A stretch of DNA of 64,000 bases from Streptomyces mirabilis (GTDB lineage: Bacteria > Actinomycetota > Actinomycetes > Streptomycetales > Streptomycetaceae): positions 248,001 through 312,000 of the forward strand of contig NZ_CP074102.1 of assembly GCF_018310535.1 (NCBI RefSeq). Reading direction: 5' to 3'. The position numbers and the translations under genes were made by a program. Shown here one piece after another: positions 24,481 to 32,500 of this stretch; within the stretch, counting starts at the first letter, position 1; each line of letters opens with the position of its first letter. The notes under the pieces were generated by a model. That model did not search any database, had not been told where the DNA came from, and saw nothing but the letters and a program-made list of their open reading frames with translations.

Positions 24481-24974
24481 GCGGAGTCTTCGCCGACGCC
24501 GGATGCGTCGTCGTTCCTCCCACTCGGGATCTGCTGTGACGTCCTGCCCGCTTTGTTCTTCGAGGCTGCCCCCTTTGACCTGGTCTTCTCCTCCTCGGCG
24601 GCAGCCTTCTCCAGTGCAGTGATGACGTCCTCGCCCAGGTGCATCCCGGCGGCGTCGTGGTGTGCCCGCGCGGTGGTGGAGTCGATGCTGACCAGGGACA
24701 GGTCCACCTCGCCCCGCTTCGCCGCTTCCGCGATCAGACCCTCCAGCAGGGCCTCGAAGACGCCGGCGTCACGCCACTGCCGGAAGCGGTTGTGCACGGT
24801 CGACCAGGCGCCGAACTCCCGCGGCATCTCCCGCCACTGCCCGCCGGTCTTGAACCGCCAGATCACACCCTCGAACTGGTACCGAAGCCGTTCGGGGTAC
24901 GGGCCGTACGCGCCGATCGGCAGGTACGGCCCGATGAACTCCCACTCTGCATCCGTCAGTTGCACTCGCGTCAC
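24477..24974 (-). CDS. IS5-family transposase, N-terminal part (orfA)
   Basis: A 165-residue product with the IS427-type N-terminus TDAEWEFIGPYLPIGAYGPY, then FEGVIWRFKTGGQWREMPRE and WSTVHNRFRQWRDAGVFEAL, followed by SLVSIDSTTARAHHDAAG, which contains the first catalytic Asp. It ends at TGA 24479-24477. The downstream half lies in the -1 frame, starting at the last C of the final sense codon, so a ribosomal -1 shift would fuse the two. Acts on the element ends in the cytosol. Confidence 0.85.
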   Translation of the reverse strand: MTRVQLTDAEWEFIGPYLPIGAYGPYPERLRYQFEGVIWRFKTGGQWREMPREFGAWSTVHNRFRQWRDAGVFEALLEGLIAEAAKRGEVDLSLVSIDSTTARAHHDAAGMHLGEDVITALEKAAAEEEKTRSKGAASKNKAGRTSQQIPSGRNDDASGVGEDSA

Positions 24975-25235
24975 GCAAGAAGGCCTACCGGACCAGACCC
25001 CGCCGCGAGAGCAAATCCCGCAGATTGATCACGACTCGATACGCGCCCTAACGCGACGGTCACGTCTTCCTCCTGTTGCGGACAGCTGCCCCAGATCCGG
25101 GGCTGGTGACCCGCCCGCCCTCCGTTGAGCTTGGGGTGCGAGGACGGGCAGGCGTTCGTGCGGCGACCGCCCCACGTGGGGACATAGGGCGGCCGCCCCT
25201 TCTCACCGCCGGACAGGGAAGCCGACGGCGAGTGC

Positions 25236-25424
25236 TTAGATCCGCGTACCGACCGCGATCGTGTCGCTGCCGGCCAGTCGTGCGATCGCCCGCAGCATGA
25301 CGGCCAGGCGGCGCTCGCCGAGCTCGGATGCCGCCGCAAGGGAGACACCACCGATACCCAGCATCGACAGCGTCAGCCCGAGGAACGCGCGTTGCTCGTC
25401 ATCCAGGCCGAGGCCTGTAGACAC
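25236..25424 (-). CDS. small hypothetical protein, probably 5'-truncated
   Basis: A 62-residue frame starting GTG (LGLDDEQRAFLGLTLSMLGI, then GGVSLAAASELGERRLAVML) with an amphipathic or weakly hydrophobic centre. An in-frame stop (TGA 25433-25431) lies just upstream, at the junction with the IS607-type element, so the original start may have been removed by that insertion. No function recognised. Confidence 0.45.
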   Translation of the reverse strand: MSTGLGLDDEQRAFLGLTLSMLGIGGVSLAAASELGERRLAVMLRAIARLAGSDTIAVGTRI

Positions 25425-25431
25425 GCCCCAT

Positions 25432-25532
25432 CAACCGTTGCTTCGAGTCTCAGCGACTCTCAGTATTCCGGGTGTTTCCGCCCGGAAGGTTCGTGACGGT
25501 GTCACCAGAGCGCGAGTTGCTCGCGCCTGGTG
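25432..25532 (-). ncRNA. predicted omega (reRNA) guide scaffold of TnpB
   Basis: At the 3' end of tnpB three hairpins follow in minus-strand order: CACCAGGCGCGAG/CTCGCGC-CTGGTG (25532-25503, overlapping the stop), TTCCGGG/CCCGGAA (25487-25466), and GAGTC/GACTC (25459-25445), then CGAAGCAACGGTTGA. In IS607 and IS605 elements the omega RNA covers exactly this tnpB 3' end and runs past the element end into flanking DNA, which acts as guide. Here the guide would begin near 25430 with TGGGGCGTGTCTACAGG. Confidence 0.6.
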
Positions 25533-26995
25533 TCCTGTCGACGATCTCTCGTTTCCGTCCCCTGGCGGGGTGTTGCGCCAGCTGCCCGCGTGCCGGTCCC
25601 CTTGCGGGTTCGGGCGGTGCGGGTCTTCTGGTTGGCTCCACGAGGCTTCGGCACCACCACCAGGGGGCCCGGGTCTCCGGTCACTCCGGTACCCGTTTTA
25701 CCGTTGGCCGCCGCGAGGGCGGCCAGGTTGTGGCCTGCGTTCGCGTCCCGGTCCAGGACGAGTCCGCAGGCGTCGCACTCGAAGACGCGCACGCCGAGGG
25801 GCAGTTTGGCTTTCACCGCACCGCAGCGGGAGCAGGTCTTCGAGGAGGGCATCCAACGGTCGGCGACGACAAGACGTCCACCGTGGCGCTGGGTCTTGTA
25901 GGTGAGCTGGCGCCGCAGTTCCCCGAACGCCGCGTCGGAGATACGGCGGGACAGACGCCGGTTGCGGACCATGCCTTTCACGTTGAGGTCCTCGACCACG
26001 ACGGTGCCGTACTCGGCGGGGATACGCGCCGTGGCCTGGTGGAGATGGTTCTCCCGCAGGTTCGCCACCCGGTGGTGCACCCGGTTACGGACCGCGTTGG
26101 CTTTCTCCCAGCGACGGGACGGGGCCTGTCCGGTGCGCCGGTTGGGGCCGCGTCGGCGGGAGACGGTCCGGGAGGCCTTCCGGAGCTGCGTGAGTGCCTG
26201 GTCGTAGTGTTTGGGGTTCGCGACCTCGCGGACCTCGCCGGCCGAGTCCGCCATGACAAGGAGAGTCTTGACGCCGAGGTCGATCCCGACCGCCGTGCCG
26301 GGGCGGATGGCAGGAGCGATGGTGTGGCGTTCCTCGGTCTGCAGGACCGCGAACCAGCGGCCCCGCTCGAACCGCACCGTCACCGACAGAATCCGCCTCC
26401 CGCCTTCGGCGATCGCGTCCACGAGGGGCTGGACGTCCTCGTGGAGGCGGATCCGGCCGAGGCGGGGCAGGACGATATGCCGCCGGTCATCGAGGCGGAT
26501 GGTGCCGGTGGTGAACTTGCACGCCGGACGAGCCTTCCGCTTCGACTTGAAACGGGGTCTGCCCATCCGGGCGCCCTTGCGCTCGCCGCGCCGGGACTTG
26601 GCGTAGTTGTCGAACGCGGCGGCAGCGTTCGCGAGGCCGGTGTTGTAGGCCTCCTTCGAGTTCTGTGCCCACCACTCCCGCAGGAACGGGTCGGTGTGTT
26701 TGGCCTCGTTGAACGCCTTCCGCAACGACGGCAGCGACCACGACCGCCACGCAACGCGCTCTGCCTCGGGGACGCCGTAGGTCTCCTCCGCTGCGCGCTG
26801 CGACCAACTCGCCAGCACATGCCGCACCGCCCAGTTGTAGGCGACCCGCGCCGCCCCGCAATGCGAGGCCAGAGCCTGCAGGGCGGACGCGTTGGGATCG
26901 AGGGCGAGCCTGTGGCCCACGACGTGGAAGCCGGGCCGCGCCTCGAACCCCCGGCGCTTCTTCTTCCCGTTCCCGGCAGGCTCCGCCCCGCTCAC
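25502..26995 (-). CDS. tnpB: TnpB, RNA-guided DNA endonuclease of an IS607-type element
   Basis: A 497-residue protein. RuvC motifs are intact: AVGIDLGVKTLLV (Asp, near residue 237), GTVVVEDLNVKGM (Glu, near 335) and DRDANAGHNLAAL (Asp, near 416). A zinc ribbon CSRCGAVKA...CDACG lies between the last two. The N-terminal HRLALDPNASALQALASHCG and NWAVRHVLA segments are the wedge region. TnpB cuts DNA matching the guide carried on its omega RNA and helps retain the element. GTG 26995 overlaps the recombinase stop as GTGA. A basic 60-residue tail after GTGVTGDPGPLVVV is unusual. Confidence 0.9.
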   Translation of the reverse strand: MSGAEPAGNGKKKRRGFEARPGFHVVGHRLALDPNASALQALASHCGAARVAYNWAVRHVLASWSQRAAEETYGVPEAERVAWRSWSLPSLRKAFNEAKHTDPFLREWWAQNSKEAYNTGLANAAAAFDNYAKSRRGERKGARMGRPRFKSKRKARPACKFTTGTIRLDDRRHIVLPRLGRIRLHEDVQPLVDAIAEGGRRILSVTVRFERGRWFAVLQTEERHTIAPAIRPGTAVGIDLGVKTLLVMADSAGEVREVANPKHYDQALTQLRKASRTVSRRRGPNRRTGQAPSRRWEKANAVRNRVHHRVANLRENHLHQATARIPAEYGTVVVEDLNVKGMVRNRRLSRRISDAAFGELRRQLTYKTQRHGGRLVVADRWMPSSKTCSRCGAVKAKLPLGVRVFECDACGLVLDRDANAGHNLAALAAANGKTGTGVTGDPGPLVVVPKPRGANQKTRTARTRKGTGTRAAGATPRQGTETRDRRQDTRREQLALW

Positions 26996-27576
26996 CCGGT
27001 CGTCTCCGCCGCCGGGGCGGTGGCCTCGGCGATAGCGCGTGCGGCCCGGTTCTTCGCCGCTCGCTGCCCATACAGTCGGGCACACATCGAGGTGAGGACT
27101 TCGGTGATGTCCCGGACCAGGTCGCTGGTCGTCTCCTGCGGATCGAGTACCACCAGACGCCGGCCGGAAGCCGACAGTGCCGATTCCAGCTGCTCGACAC
27201 CGAAACGGGCCAGCCGGTCGCGATGCTCCACGACGATGACGGCAACGGCCGGGTCCGACAGGACACGGTGCAGCTTGCGCCGATTCCCGTTCAATCCCGA
27301 CCCGACCTCGGTCACAACCTCGGCAACGGCGAGCCCCAGCCCGCCTGCTCCCTGGACGACACGGGAGACCTGCCGGTCAAGATCCGCCTTCTGGTCGCCG
27401 GACGAAACACGGCAGTACGCCACCGTCCGCCCAACGACCTCGGGAGCGGACTCTTCGACCAGCCACATACCGGACGGCGTCTGCACGACAGGGACCGGCA
27501 TACGCCCCTCCTTCGCCCAGGCCCACGCGGTCTGGTAGTGCACGCCGTTGCGCGCCGCCCACTCGGAAAGCTTCAC
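26992..27576 (-). CDS. tnpA: IS607-family serine recombinase (TnpA)
   Basis: A 194-residue protein with an N-terminal MerR-like helix-turn-helix (LSEWAARNGVHYQTAWAWAK) followed by a serine-resolvase domain: TVAYCRVSSGDQKADLDRQV carries the catalytic Ser, then VVTEVGSGLNGNRRKL and VIVVEHRDRLARFGVEQLE with the conserved Arg. IS607 recombinases insert a circular intermediate at GG dinucleotides with little specificity. The order HTH first, catalytic domain second is diagnostic of IS607. Appears intact. Confidence 0.92.
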   Translation of the reverse strand: MKLSEWAARNGVHYQTAWAWAKEGRMPVPVVQTPSGMWLVEESAPEVVGRTVAYCRVSSGDQKADLDRQVSRVVQGAGGLGLAVAEVVTEVGSGLNGNRRKLHRVLSDPAVAVIVVEHRDRLARFGVEQLESALSASGRRLVVLDPQETTSDLVRDITEVLTSMCARLYGQRAAKNRAARAIAEATAPAAETTG

Positions 27577-27823
27577 GCAACCATGATAAAGACTGATGAA
27601 GGCAGATAACTACTGATGAAAAATACGACTGTTGTTCACCCCCACCGACCCGACCTTGGCCGCGCTGGGCGTGTCCAGGAGACCGAGCGCACCCAGCACG
27701 CTGCGGTGGGCGAGGATTGTTTCCTCCTCGACGAGTTCGTCAGTCGGCACCGGGGCGAGCGCCACGCGGGCGCGGATCTTGGCGACGGTCGCGGGGCCGA
27801 GGATCGCGAGGCGCTCCTCGCGG

Positions 27824-28108
27824 TCACCGCGATCTCCTCCTCGACCGGCGGGACGGCAGCGGCATCAGATGCGCCATCGGATGCGAGCCGGACACCCCGG
27901 CCGGCACCGCGGGCACGAGGGCCGCCGTCGGCTCGTGATGGAACTCGGCGTCTATCCGGTTGAGGTCGTCGTCAAAGAATGTGACGACCCGACACTTCGT
28001 CGAGTGCGGCAGCTTCTTGATGTGCCTGCGCAGCCACAACTCTTCGGCGCGGAGGATGGCCGCGACTTCGTGGTAGGCGTGGCCGCCGCCACATCGTGAT
28101 GCGTACAT
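27824..28108 (-). CDS. excisionase-like small helix-turn-helix protein, mobile-element remnant
   Basis: A 94-residue frame. YHEVAAILRAEELWLRRHIK followed by KLPHSTKCRVVTFFDDDLNR is the winged-helix pattern of excisionase-like proteins that sit beside actinobacterial integrases. The end (HPMAHLMPLPSRRS) has a basic tail. No integrase gene remains nearby. Downstream (27640-27823) a different frame continues with coding character (AILGPATVAKIRARVALAPV then PTDELVEEETILAHRSVLGA), so the region may be a frameshifted longer gene. Confidence 0.5.
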   Translation of the reverse strand: MYASRCGGGHAYHEVAAILRAEELWLRRHIKKLPHSTKCRVVTFFDDDLNRIDAEFHHEPTAALVPAVPAGVSGSHPMAHLMPLPSRRSRRRSR

Positions 28109-28186
28109 GGCCAGCCGCACTCACGGATGGGGGGCGCCGCTCCACTCGATCGTGGGGTTTGATGTCAGATCCTCACCCGCACGAAG

Positions 28187-28206
28187 GGGCACTCGCATGA
28201 GTGCCC
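28187..28206. terminator. short hairpin GGGCACTC-GCAT-GAGTGCCC
   Basis: An 8-bp perfect stem with a 4-nt loop lies in a gene-poor 210-bp stretch between the excisionase-like gene and the lipoprotein gene. It could end transcription from the lipoprotein gene (minus strand, 112 bp beyond its stop). There is no T tract. Confidence 0.4.
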
Positions 28207-28318
28207 GATTTCAGCGGCGGTGCCAACCGGCTATGGACAGATCTTGCGGTCAGGGTCCCACCAGATGGGGTGGAACACGCGCAGGGTGCCGTGCAGCACG
28301 CCCCGGAGCGCCTCCCAC

Positions 28319-28798
28319 CTATGCCTTGGGCACTGCCCATTCGACGGTGTCGCGGCCTGCCGCGCCGTAGACGATCCGGTCGGGACGGGTGCCTCGCTCG
28401 ACCAAGTATGTGATCTTGCCTCGAAGGTGGCTGCCGGCGTTCACGGTGGCGCCGTTGCCGGCGTACTCGGGCTTGGGCACTCCGGAGCCGCTGACGTTGG
28501 GGGCGTCGAGGCGTGTGTCGTCGGGGAAGCCGAGGGCCCGGGGGCCTTGGGAGACGGTCACAGGGCTGCTCTTGGCGGCGACGCACACCTTGACTTCGAG
28601 GACGGACCAGACGGGGTGGGCGAAGTCGGAGGCTTCCTTCGTGAGGTCAACGTCCTTGGCGGGCTGGGCGTAGCTGAGGACGGTCGCAGTGCCGCTGATG
28701 GGCTTGCTCTGCGCCTTGTCGTCGGCGCTGTTGCTGCTGCAGGCGGTGATGGTGGCTGCGGCGAGCAGGGCGGCTACGGCGGCTCTACGGGCATGCAT
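28319..28798 (-). CDS. small secreted lipoprotein, unknown function
   Basis: A 159-residue protein with a lipoprotein signal: MHARRAAVAALLAAATITAC, where ITAC is the lipobox and Cys20 the lipidation site. The mature part (SSNSADDKAQSKPISGTATV, then a beta-rich DUF4352-like region with VWSVLEVKVCVAAK and LVERGTRPDRIVY) suggests an immunoglobulin-like extracellular fold. The minus strand carries no partner. It lies in the accessory island. No specific function is assigned. Confidence 0.75.
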   Translation of the reverse strand: MHARRAAVAALLAAATITACSSNSADDKAQSKPISGTATVLSYAQPAKDVDLTKEASDFAHPVWSVLEVKVCVAAKSSPVTVSQGPRALGFPDDTRLDAPNVSGSGVPKPEYAGNGATVNAGSHLRGKITYLVERGTRPDRIVYGAAGRDTVEWAVPKA

Positions 28799-29146
28799 GG
28801 TCCCCCGAGGGCGTTCCATTGCTGAGGGGACGTCATGCGCCGTGCCGGGGCCGCGTGTACGCGGTGTGGCCGTCTCGTGACCGTGGGGGTGATGTCCGCC
28901 GCGTCGGACGAGGCGGCGCACGCCCTCCGAGGGTGCCGCCGACTGCCGGGCGACCTGGCGGGCGGTGAGGTGGCCGTGGCGGATGATCTGCGACTCCATG
29001 CCCTCCATGACGCGGCAGGGACCCGTTGGGGGAGTCGAGGCGCTGGACGGTATTGCTGACGTCGGCGTGCGGCAAGTTGCAGGGCCCATTAGGGCGATTA
29101 GAGTAGTAATTACCGCATTTGGCCTATATGACTGAGGGGTAAGGCC
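28799..29146. other. intergenic region without a recognisable gene
   Basis: The stretch between the divergent lipoprotein and small secreted protein genes holds no convincing gene. One minus-strand frame contains EGMESQIIRHGHLTARQVAR, which looks like a piece of a decayed protein. The last 70 bp (about 29085-29146) are markedly AT-rich (ATTAGAGTAGTAATTACC) compared with the rest and probably contain the promoter of the gene at 29147. Confidence 0.4.
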
Positions 29147-29470
29147 GTGAACGCCAGTCATTGGAAGCGATCCGTCGTCTTCAGCTCGACCCTCATTCTC
29201 GCCCTCGCTCCGGTGGGCCTGCAGCAGGCTTCGGCGGCCACGCCGAGCGAGACCCACGCGAGTGCGCCTACAGCCGTTTCAAATCAAAATGAATACCGCC
29301 GGGGCTACAAGGACGGCTTCCGGGATGGCTATAACGATGCCAGACGCGACTGCCACAGGGACCGCGGCGGGTATGGACACGGCCGCTCCAACGGCGACTA
29401 CTACCGCGGCTACAGCGATGGCTTCGGCGACGGGTTTTCCCGGGCCGAACGGCAGTACTGCCACCACTAA
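29147..29470 (+). CDS. small secreted Gly/Tyr/Asp repeat protein
   Basis: A 107-residue protein starting GTG behind GAGGGGTAAGG. Residues 1-31 form a Sec signal peptide ending at QQASA/ATPS. The mature part contains two copies of a YxRGYxDGFxDGY/F motif (EYRRGYKDGFRDGYNDARRD and DYYRGYSDGFGDGFSRAER), the first followed by DCHRDRGGYGHG and the second by QYCHH, with two cysteines. Function unknown; related repeats occur in small actinobacterial secreted proteins. It sits in the accessory island and has AT-rich upstream DNA. Confidence 0.7.
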   Translation: MNASHWKRSVVFSSTLILALAPVGLQQASAATPSETHASAPTAVSNQNEYRRGYKDGFRDGYNDARRDCHRDRGGYGHGRSNGDYYRGYSDGFGDGFSRAERQYCHH

Positions 29471-29565
29471 GTGAGTGGCCGTAGAGAGCCCCCTCTAGAT
29501 CCACTCGCTGGGTAGGGGTGGCCAAGCGAGGGTCTTGAAGCGGGGGTTGTAGAGCCCTCCCCTCT

Positions 29566-30072
29566 CTACCGGGCGTTGAGGAGCTCGGCGGGGACGGCGG
29601 CTTCGTGGACCTCGCGACGGTACCCGGCGAGGTTCTCGCCGCCGATGTTGACCTGCTTGGTGGTGCGCCTCACGCCGGCGTCGTCGAGCTCCATGGCGAG
29701 GCGCTCGGCGTCCCAGTCGCCATGGTCCTCGTCGAGGTTCTCCAGGCGGGCGAGCAGGTCGGCGGCACGGTGATGCCTGCTGCGCTGGCGATGGCGCCGG
29801 GGTCGTTGGCGGCCTCGCCGGTGAGCTGTCCGGCCTGTTCACGCAGGGCGCGGCCCTTGGAGCACTTGGCGCCCTGGGCGGCCTTGCCACTGTTGGCGCG
29901 GACGGATGCTCGGACACTGGTGCCCTCCGGGTCTCGGTGACGTCCTCGGGCAGGCCTCGGCGACGGCAGCGGCGCTGCGGGCAATCTCCGCGTACAGGGC
30001 GCCCGCGGCGGCGAGGTCCGCGGTGGACATCTGCGAGGCCATCGGCGACACCCGCCGGCAGGTGCGTCGCAT
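29566..30072 (-). pseudogene. frameshifted mobile-element protein remnant
   Basis: Coding character continues through three frames on the minus strand: MSTADLAAAGALYAEIARSA near 30030, then EDVTETRRAPVSEHP in another frame, then LTGEAANDPGAIASAAGITV, and finally LARLENLDEDHGDWDAERLA with ELDDAGVRRTTKQVNIGGEN ending at TAG 29566. The final part resembles the C-terminal region of plasmid-transfer/FtsK-like proteins of actinobacterial integrative elements. At least two frameshifts make it non-functional. The similarity is from memory of such families. Confidence 0.45.
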
Positions 30073-30244
30073 CGTGCCCGACGGCGAGACCGAGACGGCC
30101 ACCGAGCCCTGACGGGCGGGGCAGCCGTCTCACATTCATCTCACAGTCCTGCAGCTTGGCGGCGACAAAAGCCCAGGCCAGCGGGACCCTGGCGCTCAAG
30201 CGGCGGAGCGTGCGGACACCACGGACGACTCGTAGAGTCGAAGC

Positions 30245-31315
30245 ATGGATCTGCCGGTGATGCCGCCCGTGAAGCCGATGCTCGCCAAGTCCGTGGCGAA
30301 GATCCCGCCGGACATGCAGTACGAGGCGAAGTGGGACGGGTTCCGCGCGATCGTGTTCCGCGACGGCGCCGAGGTCGAGCTCGGCAGCCGTACCGGCAAG
30401 ACGCTGACCAGGTATTTCCCCGAGCTGGTGGCGGCGTTGCGGGAGCGGCTGCCGGAGCGCTGTGTGATGGACGGCGAGATCGTGATCGCCAGGGAGGGCC
30501 GGCTCGACTTCGACGCGCTCACCGAGCGCATCCATCCCGCGGACTCCCGGGTACGGATGCTGGCGGAGAGGACTCCCGCCTCCTTCGTGGCCTTCGATCT
30601 GCTGGCGCTGGCCGACGAGGCGCTGCTGGACGTGCCGCTCGGCGACCGACGGGCCCTGCTGACGATGGCGCTGTCGGGGGTGACGGCCCCGGTTCACGTG
30701 GCACCGGCGACCACGGACCGCGAGGTGGCGGAGCGGTGGTTCGAGCAGTACGAGGGCGCGGGCCTCGACGGGGTCATCGCCAAGCCGCTCAACCTGCGCT
30801 ACCGGCAGGACGAGCGGGCCATGTTCAAGATCAAGCACGAGCGCACCGCCGACGTCGTCGTCGCGGGGTACCGCCTCCACAAGAGCGGGCCCGTCGTCGG
30901 TTCCCTGCTGCTCGGTCTGTACGACGACGGGGGCGCCCTCCAGCACGTGGGGGTGAGCGCCGCCTTCCCGATGAAACAGCGGGCACAGCTGGTGGAGGAG
31001 CTGGAGCCGCTGCGCATGGAGAACGTCGAGCGGCATCCCTGGGCGGCCTGGTCGCAGGAGTCGGCGCACGAGTCCGCGCGGCTGCCGGGCGCGCCCAGCC
31101 GGTGGTCGACGAAGAAGGACTTCTCCTGGGTGCCGCTGCGGCCCGAACGGGTGGCGGAGGTGGCGTACGACCACATGGAGAACGGCGTGCGGTTCCGTCA
31201 CACGGCCCGCTTCCGCCGCTGGCGCCCGGACCGGACCGCGGAGAGCTGTACATACAGCCAGTTGGACGAGCCCGTCGGGTACGACCTCGCGGAGATCCTC
31301 GGCCCGCAGAACTGA
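30245..31315 (+). CDS. ATP-dependent DNA ligase (LigC/LigD-ligase type)
   Basis: A 356-residue ligase. Adenylation motif I is EAKWDGFRAIVFRDG (Lys nucleophile, about residue 29). Also visible are SRTGKTLTRYFPEL (motif Ia/III region), MDGEIVI, SFVAFDLLAL, GLDGVIAKPLNLRYR (motif IV) and MFKIKHERTADVVVAGYR (motif V). An OB-fold domain follows from about residue 220. It seals nicks using ATP and probably partners the LigD-type polymerase protein. ATG 30245 fits the conserved PPVKPMLAK start. The island lies immediately upstream. Confidence 0.92.
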   Translation: MDLPVMPPVKPMLAKSVAKIPPDMQYEAKWDGFRAIVFRDGAEVELGSRTGKTLTRYFPELVAALRERLPERCVMDGEIVIAREGRLDFDALTERIHPADSRVRMLAERTPASFVAFDLLALADEALLDVPLGDRRALLTMALSGVTAPVHVAPATTDREVAERWFEQYEGAGLDGVIAKPLNLRYRQDERAMFKIKHERTADVVVAGYRLHKSGPVVGSLLLGLYDDGGALQHVGVSAAFPMKQRAQLVEELEPLRMENVERHPWAAWSQESAHESARLPGAPSRWSTKKDFSWVPLRPERVAEVAYDHMENGVRFRHTARFRRWRPDRTAESCTYSQLDEPVGYDLAEILGPQN

Positions 31316-31408
31316 CTCCGTCACCCGCACAACCGACCCGCGGTCCGATGGGTCCAATAAGTGGGCTGATCGGCCCAACTCTGCGCACGCGAACAGAAGT
31401 GAGCGGGT

Positions 31409-32473
31409 ATGGCCACCGATGAACCTATGAGCGCACAATCTGATGGCACGGGACAGGGTGGCACGTTGAGCATGCGACAGATGGCGCGGACGCGGTGCGG
31501 CGCGATGACGGTGGCGCTGCTGACCGTCGCCGCGGCCGGCTCCCTGATGACGGGCTGTTCCTCGGGCAGTAGCGCCACCGACGACGGACGCGCCCCGGCA
31601 CCGAGCCGCAGCCAAGGGCAGGAGACGGGACCGGCACAGACCCCCTCGAGTGCCGCCAGTGCCGGTCCCGTACTCGCCGTGAAGATCGACAATGTGAGTG
31701 CGGCGCGCCCTCAAACGGGTCTCGACGCGGCGGACGTCGTCTACGCGGAGCAGGTCGAGGGCGGTCTGAGCAGGCTGATGGCCATCTACGCGAGCAAGCT
31801 GCCCAAGGCCGTCGGGCCGGTGCGCAGTGCGCGCGAGTCGGACCTGGAGCTGCTGCGCCAGTTCCACATGCCGACGCTCGCCTTCTCGGGTGCCCAGCAC
31901 AAGCTGCTGCCGGTCATCGCCAAGGCGCCCCTGCACGCGGTGTCGGCCGACCAGGGCTCCAGCGCGTACTACCGCAGTGCCTCCAAGGTCGCCCCCCACA
32001 ACCTCTTTCTGCACCCGAAGCAGCTCATGCGCTCCGCGCCGGGGGCCGACGCCCTCACCACCGGGTTCCACTTCGGTGCCGCCCCGGCGGGCGGGAGCCC
32101 GGAGACCTCCCGCACGGTGCGCTTCCCCGCGGCCCGCTTCACCTTCGCCTGGTCGGCGAGCAAGCACCGCTGGCTGGTGTCGATGGACGGGACGCCGACG
32201 GTGACGACGGACGGGAAGCGGGTGGCGCCCGCGACCGTCGTCGTGCAGTACGTGAAGGTGCGCAACTCCAAGTACCACGACTTCCTCGGCAACAACACGC
32301 CGTACACGGAGACGGTGGGCTCGGGCACGGCGAAGGTGCTGCGCGACGGCAAGGTCTTCGACGCCGACTGGAAGCGCCCGACCGCCGGCGACGGCACGGA
32401 CTTCACGACCACCGCCGGTGCGCCGATGAACTTCGCGAAGGGGCAGGTGTGGGTGGTCTTCGCCGAGGCATGA
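31409..32473 (+). CDS. DUF3048 lipoprotein
   Basis: A secreted protein of up to 354 residues with a lipobox (SLMTGC, Cys near residue 50 from this start). The mature part contains the DUF3048 pattern: VLAVKIDNVSAARPQTGLDA, ADVVYAEQVEGGLSRLMAIY, KAVGPVRSARESDLELL and a C-terminal FAKGQVWVVFAEA. This family (YerB-like) is surface-exposed and uncharacterised. ATGs at 31427 and 31472 are alternative starts that give more usual signal peptides; no clear ribosome site decides. Confidence 0.85.
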   Translation: MATDEPMSAQSDGTGQGGTLSMRQMARTRCGAMTVALLTVAAAGSLMTGCSSGSSATDDGRAPAPSRSQGQETGPAQTPSSAASAGPVLAVKIDNVSAARPQTGLDAADVVYAEQVEGGLSRLMAIYASKLPKAVGPVRSARESDLELLRQFHMPTLAFSGAQHKLLPVIAKAPLHAVSADQGSSAYYRSASKVAPHNLFLHPKQLMRSAPGADALTTGFHFGAAPAGGSPETSRTVRFPAARFTFAWSASKHRWLVSMDGTPTVTTDGKRVAPATVVVQYVKVRNSKYHDFLGNNTPYTETVGSGTAKVLRDGKVFDADWKRPTAGDGTDFTTTAGAPMNFAKGQVWVVFAEA

Positions 32474-32500
32474 CGACGGAGCCGTGACCGCGGCCGGGGC

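Larger units (their letters stand above)
23951..25048 (-). mobile_element. IS5-family (IS427-type) insertion sequence
   Basis: The 1,098-bp element is bounded by perfect 25-bp inverted repeats: GGGCGCGTATCGAGTCGTGA (23951-23970, continuing to 23975) and its complement at 25024-25048. TA flanks both ends (23949-23950 and 25049-25050), a probable 2-bp target duplication. It carries a transposase split over two overlapping frames. The perfect ends and intact frames suggest recent insertion. Confidence 0.88.
25430..27615 (-). mobile_element. IS607-type element (serine recombinase plus TnpB)
   Basis: The element contains a 194-residue serine recombinase and a downstream tnpB whose start overlaps it by four bases. 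The right end is inferred from the conserved hairpin block ending AAGCAACGGTTGA at about 25430. The left end is set by eye near 27577-27615, an AT-rich stretch with repeated ACTGATGA. IS607 elements have no inverted repeats or target duplications, so both limits are approximate. Confidence 0.75.

Noticed and set aside
25502..27538. Plus-strand open frame of over 600 codons antisense to tnpB
   Set aside because: The minus strand encodes clear TnpB and serine recombinase motifs; the plus frame is a GC-driven shadow.
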